A stretch of DNA of 64,000 bases from Flavobacteriaceae bacterium GF1 (GTDB taxonomy: Bacteria > Bacteroidota > Bacteroidia > Flavobacteriales > Flavobacteriaceae). The notes beneath the pieces were generated by a model. That model worked only from the letters and a program-made list of their open reading frames with translations. It was not told where the DNA came from and did not search any database. Where the stretch lies: assembly GCA_009797885.1 (NCBI GenBank), contig WNKP01000014.1:58634-122633 (forward strand). The letters run 5' to 3'. The translations under genes were made by a program, and so were the position numbers. Shown here one piece after another: positions 60,713 to 64,000 of the stretch (position 1 is its first letter; the number at the start of each line of letters is the position of its first letter).

Positions 60713-61261
60713 CTACTCCAGAATACCGTCCACGATTCCGTAATCAACGGACTCCTTGGCATCCATCCAATAATCACGATCAAAATCCTTCATGACCTTT
60801 TCGAAATCCTGACCACAATTATCCGCTAGGATTTTTGCTCCAATTTCCTTGGTTTTTATAATCTCCTTGGCTTGTATTTCAATATTGGAAGCTTGCCCCT
60901 GGGCCCCACCACTAGGCTGGTGAATCATTACCTTGGCATGGGGCTGGATGAACCGTCTTCCCTTTTCGCCCACGGAAAGTAATATGGATCCCATTGAAGC
61001 TGCCAAACCTGAGCAAATGGTGGATACCGGACTTTTAATCTGCTTTATGGTGTCATATATGGCAAAGCCCGAGGTAACGTAGCCCCCAGGACTGTTAATG
61101 ATCAACTGAATTTCCTTATTATTTTGAAAGTCTAAATATAACAATCTATCAATCACATGCTTAGCAGAATCATCGTTCACCATTCCCCATAAAAACACTT
61201 TCCTTTCCTCTAATAGTTTTTCCTGAATCTGTTCCTGTACTTTTCCTTTTTTAGAACTCAT
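60713..61261 (-). CDS. clpP: ATP-dependent Clp protease proteolytic subunit (short form)
   Basis: Serine peptidase ring of the Clp system. 182 residues, slightly short because the N-terminal propeptide region is minimal. The triad is intact with standard spacing: Ser89 in GLAASMGS, His114 in VMIHQPSGG and Asp163 in FDRDYWMDA. No clpX is next to it, and many flavobacteria have more than one clpP, so this could be the second copy. The gene has its own terminator. Confidence 0.92.
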   Translation of the reverse strand: MSSKKGKVQEQIQEKLLEERKVFLWGMVNDDSAKHVIDRLLYLDFQNNKEIQLIINSPGGYVTSGFAIYDTIKQIKSPVSTICSGLAASMGSILLSVGEKGRRFIQPHAKVMIHQPSGGAQGQASNIEIQAKEIIKTKEIGAKILADNCGQDFEKVMKDFDRDYWMDAKESVDYGIVDGILE

Positions 61262-61661
61262 TTATATTGAATTTTCGAAGCATAAAAATAACCATTTTCC
61301 GTATGGCTTGAATCAAAAAAACCCATCTCCCAATTCAAAACGTTTTCCTACAATTCCTACAATTGTGAAATATTTGCCAGATTACCAACAAAACTTCCTG
61401 TTTTACAACAATTTACAAACATCGATAAAAGATGTTCGTTTATCTGTATGACAACTTTTAATCGATTAAAACAACACTAACAACGTAAAACTTTAAGGTC
61501 AGAATGGATTAAGGGTACTTTTGTAGGACAATTGAACCCAAATCAATTCAAAATCGTGATTCCCGAACTTGACCTATTGCAGCAATCTGTTTCACAATTT
61601 CTTTATTAAATCGCTCTACAGTTCAAGTCTTTAGGAATTAAGGTTTTACAAAACTTAACCT
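61262..61661. other. Intergenic region upstream of the giant Calx-beta gene
   Basis: 400 bases between divergent clpP and the large surface protein gene, without a supportable gene. AT-rich. TACTTTTG at 61516-61523 on the plus strand matches the -7 consensus, but no TTG lies at the correct distance. The 138 bases from there to the ATG would be a long 5' leader. No operator or riboswitch was recognised. Confidence 0.5.
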
Positions 61662-64000
61662 ATGAAGACCAATACTTCACTAAGTATCATTAAGGGAATA
61701 CTGTCCATTTGCCTTGTTGTACTTATTTCAAAAGACATTAATGCCCAAGCAAATTCTGTTCGAACAGGTGTTACATTTACCTGGGCCGATACGCAAAGTA
61801 ATCTTAGTGATCCTGCCACCATAGAATCCATAGCAATCGATGGCAGTGTCTATAGTACGTTTGTAGTTCCTTCCAATTATGAATTGACCAGATTGGGTCC
61901 TGGTGGTCATGGTGATAACCATATCAACCAGGATGGTTCCCAAATAGCTGGGTCCAGTAACAGTCCAACTTGGAACGCTCAGGCATTGGCCGCCTATCAG
62001 TCGATTAATTTGAACCATTATTTCGAATCAAATGGTAATGGGGATAATTTTTGTAATGACTATGGTGCCGTTGCAACAACCGACACGCAAATTCAAACCA
62101 TTAGTTATAGTCCTGGCATTCCATCAAATCCTGATGGAATTCTTGCCGTTACCGAACGTGGGGGCAACAACTGCTTCTATATTGAGGTGTGGGGTATTCC
62201 TGTGGGCGGAGGTCCAGAGCAGCAATTAGGGCAAACATTTGTAAGAAATGAAACCAATCTTACCGGTGTACGTCCTCCTGCCCCACCAACTACCAATTCG
62301 GATTATTGGAGTAGTGGTCGAAACAACGAAAATGGGCAGATCATAGGTATTGCCCTGTACAAGCTTTCTGACTTGGCCCCTATAGGTTCAACTATAACAT
62401 CGATCAGATACTATGCCGCTACCAATGATAACGGCGATGGTAAATTCTTTTTAATGCAAACCTATGCCCAGGACGATTCCTTCAATCCTGAGTTTGAAGA
62501 TGTTTTTTATGGGGATGCCGGAGCCAACGATAATGTTCCCGTTGGTTCCGCCTATACCTATTTTACCAGTACCCCTCCTTTCAATGGAACTGTTGTTGTT
62601 AATACGGATGGAACCTTCACCTATACCCCTGATCCGGGATTTACAGGAACCGATACCTTTGAAATCCAGGTCTGTCTGCCGGTTCCCAATCAAAATGTTT
62701 GTGACATTTCCACGGTGACCTTGGATGTGAAATCGGGTGTTGCCATAAACAATGCTTCCGCTGATGAGGGCAACAACCTTTCCTTTACCATAGAAATCAA
62801 TGACCCCATTACGGAGGATATTGAATTTGATATCAGCTATACGGACAATACAACAACAGGTGCGGATTATTCAGGCCCAACAACAATTACCCTACCCGCA
62901 AATGCCAATTCTGTTTCATTGGACGTGGCAGCTTTAAATGACAGTTGGTTTGAAGGATCGGAAACCTTCAATGTTATCATCTCCGATCCATCAAATACGG
63001 TTACCATAACGAATGATACAGGATTAGGAACCATTAATGATACCGACAGTGCTACGGTGGTCACGGACAACTACGATGTTGACGAAGATGCCGGTGTACT
63101 GCAATTAAGGGTTTGGTTAAGCGAATCGGAATCTGGCGTAGAATCCAGTTTCTCCGTAGATGTGGTAATTGGGGACAATGGTTCCCTTATCAATCCGGCC
63201 ACCGCAGGTTCTGATTATAATGTGCTTGCAACAACAACGATTACTTTTCCGGCTAACTCACCGGCCGGCACGGAATTCTTCATTCCCTTTACTGTTATCG
63301 ATGATGCTGTTGCCGAACCTTCGGAACAAATAATTCAAAGATTAACGAATGCCGTTGGAATCACTGGAATAGGTTTGGCAGGACCTGGCGGTGTAATTAG
63401 GATTCATGATAATGATACGGCAATCGTCTCCTTACAGGATATCAATGTCAATGAAGATATTGGAAGTGTTTCCTATGAATTCCGTTTATTGGGTGAAACC
63501 CAAAATCCCTTCGATATTTCGTTTAATACTTCTGACGGGACCGCCATTGACCCAAATGATTATTCCAGTACAAGTGGAACCGTAACCTTCACAGGGAATA
63601 CCAATGAAATCCAGACAGTATCATTACCCATTATTGACGATACTTTTATTGAACCGAGCGAATCATTCTCCGTTAACGCATCGTATACTGGGGTAGCTCC
63701 TGGATTCACCAATGCACAGGCCCTTGATGTCAGCATTACCAATAATCCGGGTACGGTAACCATCAACGATAACGACGGGGGCGCCGGGTCCGGAATCGCC
63801 GTAACGGGCTTCAACGTCAACGAGGATGCGGGCACCGCCACCTTTGACGTTACCCTCAACGCCGACGTACAGGGCGGCTTCGATGTGGACTTTGCTATTG
63901 CCGATGGCTCCGCCATTGCACCGGGTGATTATACCGTGGCCAATGCCAACGGCACCCTGAACTTTACCGGGACCAACGGGGAGGTACGCTCCGTGACCGT
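61662..64000 (+). CDS. Giant Calx-beta repeat surface protein, N-terminal part, 3'-truncated by the window edge
   Basis: Open without a stop from the ATG at 61662 through base 64000 (779 codons visible). A signal peptide (about 1-30, ending INAQ) leads to an unrecognised N-terminal region. A cadherin/Ig-like repeat at about bases 62515-62738 contains TFTYTPDPGFTGTDTFEIQV. Then come Calx-beta units with the NVNEDxGxxxF...DGTAIDPNDYS...IIDDTFIEPSESF pattern. These bind Ca2+ and build long adhesive rods. The protein is probably exported by type IX secretion, but the C-terminal sorting domain is outside the window. From about 63775 the codon usage becomes GC-rich. Confidence 0.85.
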   Translation, partial: MKTNTSLSIIKGILSICLVVLISKDINAQANSVRTGVTFTWADTQSNLSDPATIESIAIDGSVYSTFVVPSNYELTRLGPGGHGDNHINQDGSQIAGSSNSPTWNAQALAAYQSINLNHYFESNGNGDNFCNDYGAVATTDTQIQTISYSPGIPSNPDGILAVTERGGNNCFYIEVWGIPVGGGPEQQLGQTFVRNETNLTGVRPPAPPTTNSDYWSSGRNNENGQIIGIALYKLSDLAPIGSTITSIRYYAATNDNGDGKFFLMQTYAQDDSFNPEFEDVFYGDAGANDNVPVGSAYTYFTSTPPFNGTVVVNTDGTFTYTPDPGFTGTDTFEIQVCLPVPNQNVCDISTVTLDVKSGVAINNASADEGNNLSFTIEINDPITEDIEFDISYTDNTTTGADYSGPTTITLPANANSVSLDVAALNDSWFEGSETFNVIISDPSNTVTITNDTGLGTINDTDSATVVTDNYDVDEDAGVLQLRVWLSESESGVESSFSVDVVIGDNGSLINPATAGSDYNVLATTTITFPANSPAGTEFFIPFTVIDDAVAEPSEQIIQRLTNAVGITGIGLAGPGGVIRIHDNDTAIVSLQDINVNEDIGSVSYEFRLLGETQNPFDISFNTSDGTAIDPNDYSSTSGTVTFTGNTNEIQTVSLPIIDDTFIEPSESFSVNASYTGVAPGFTNAQALDVSITNNPGTVTINDNDGGAGSGIAVTGFNVNEDAGTATFDVTLNADVQGGFDVDFAIADGSAIAPGDYTVANANGTLNFTGTNGEVRSVT
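62740..64000 (+). repeat. Tandem Calx-beta units, at least four
   Basis: Approximate units at 62740-63045, 63055-63415, 63420-63770 and 63785 onward. Each has an EDxG-type opening, a YxxxxGTxTF strand and an acidic IDDxxxEPSE turn. The first three differ strongly in DNA. The fourth begins a GC-rich version that runs past the window edge. Confidence 0.75.

Noticed and set aside
63560..63916. Minus-strand open frame of 118 codons near the window end
   Set aside because: Antisense of the Calx-beta units; the plus frame is continuous from 61662 and has the domain pattern.

Overview
The window is about 64 kb of chromosome from a member of the Bacteroidota, most likely a marine flavobacterium (Flavobacteriaceae; genus not determined). 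The evidence is moderate-to-low GC, promoters of the TTTG-N19-TAnnTTTG type, ribosomal protein THX, a SusD-like lipoprotein, many lipoproteins with short lipobox signal peptides, DUF1573/DUF4174/DUF5777 proteins, and flavobacterial gene orders such as rsfS-ftsH-LUD-cdsA-psd and NUDIX<>pyrE. Most of the window is ordinary housekeeping chromosome. I saw no transposase, phage gene, CRISPR array, rRNA or tRNA gene.

Layout. 1-1635: end of a trp operon (trpB, trpA). 1657-11665: orphan SusD-like protein, membrane histidine kinase, secreted M20 peptidase, lone receiver protein, acyltransferase, PEP carboxylase and a uracil-DNA-glycosylase-fold protein. 11781-16357: THX, a lipoprotein, yaaA, and a wall/CoA cluster (rluD, PASTA protein, ddl, coaD). 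16532-22243: PAS kinase with receiver partner, M14 carboxypeptidase lipoprotein, NUDIX<>pyrE, SRPBCC protein. 22237-27791: birA diverging from a membrane-protease and phospholipid operon (rsfS-ftsH-LUD-cdsA-psd-acyl-CoA-binding protein). 27788-31061: fatty acid hydroxylase and an OmpR-type two-component pair.

31445-34746 is a tightly coupled three-gene operon: GH109-like glycosidase, galactokinase-like GHMP kinase, sugar nucleotidyltransferase. It looks like a release, phosphorylate and activate pathway for an amino sugar. 34925-41205 holds a large LTD/Spondin lipoprotein, a membrane-tethered Cache-LytTR regulator, and an OB-fold/YceI/DUF5777 operon. The lipoprotein gene and the operon share an 84-bp promoter architecture (two conserved blocks at identical spacing, with a 20-bp-period direct repeat). 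I read this as a small LytTR regulon, and it is the most interesting signal in the window.

41248-49171: metallo-beta-lactamase-fold hydrolase, valS, DUF1573 protein, retropepsin/PDZ protein, aminotransferase and murB. 49363-55736: ECF sigma/anti-sigma pair, small Cys-rich membrane protein, second ECF sigma factor, lipA, gap, and a TPR hybrid kinase coupled to gap by a TAATG junction. 55720-61261: lpxK, Nif3-like protein, a coiled-coil protein whose zinc ribbon has lost its cysteines, DUF4174 protein, kynurenine 3-monooxygenase and clpP. 61662 to the end: the N-terminal part of a very large Calx-beta surface protein whose base composition jumps to about 62% GC in the last 220 bases.

All calls come from reading the sequence. 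No database search was run, and domain boundaries are approximate.
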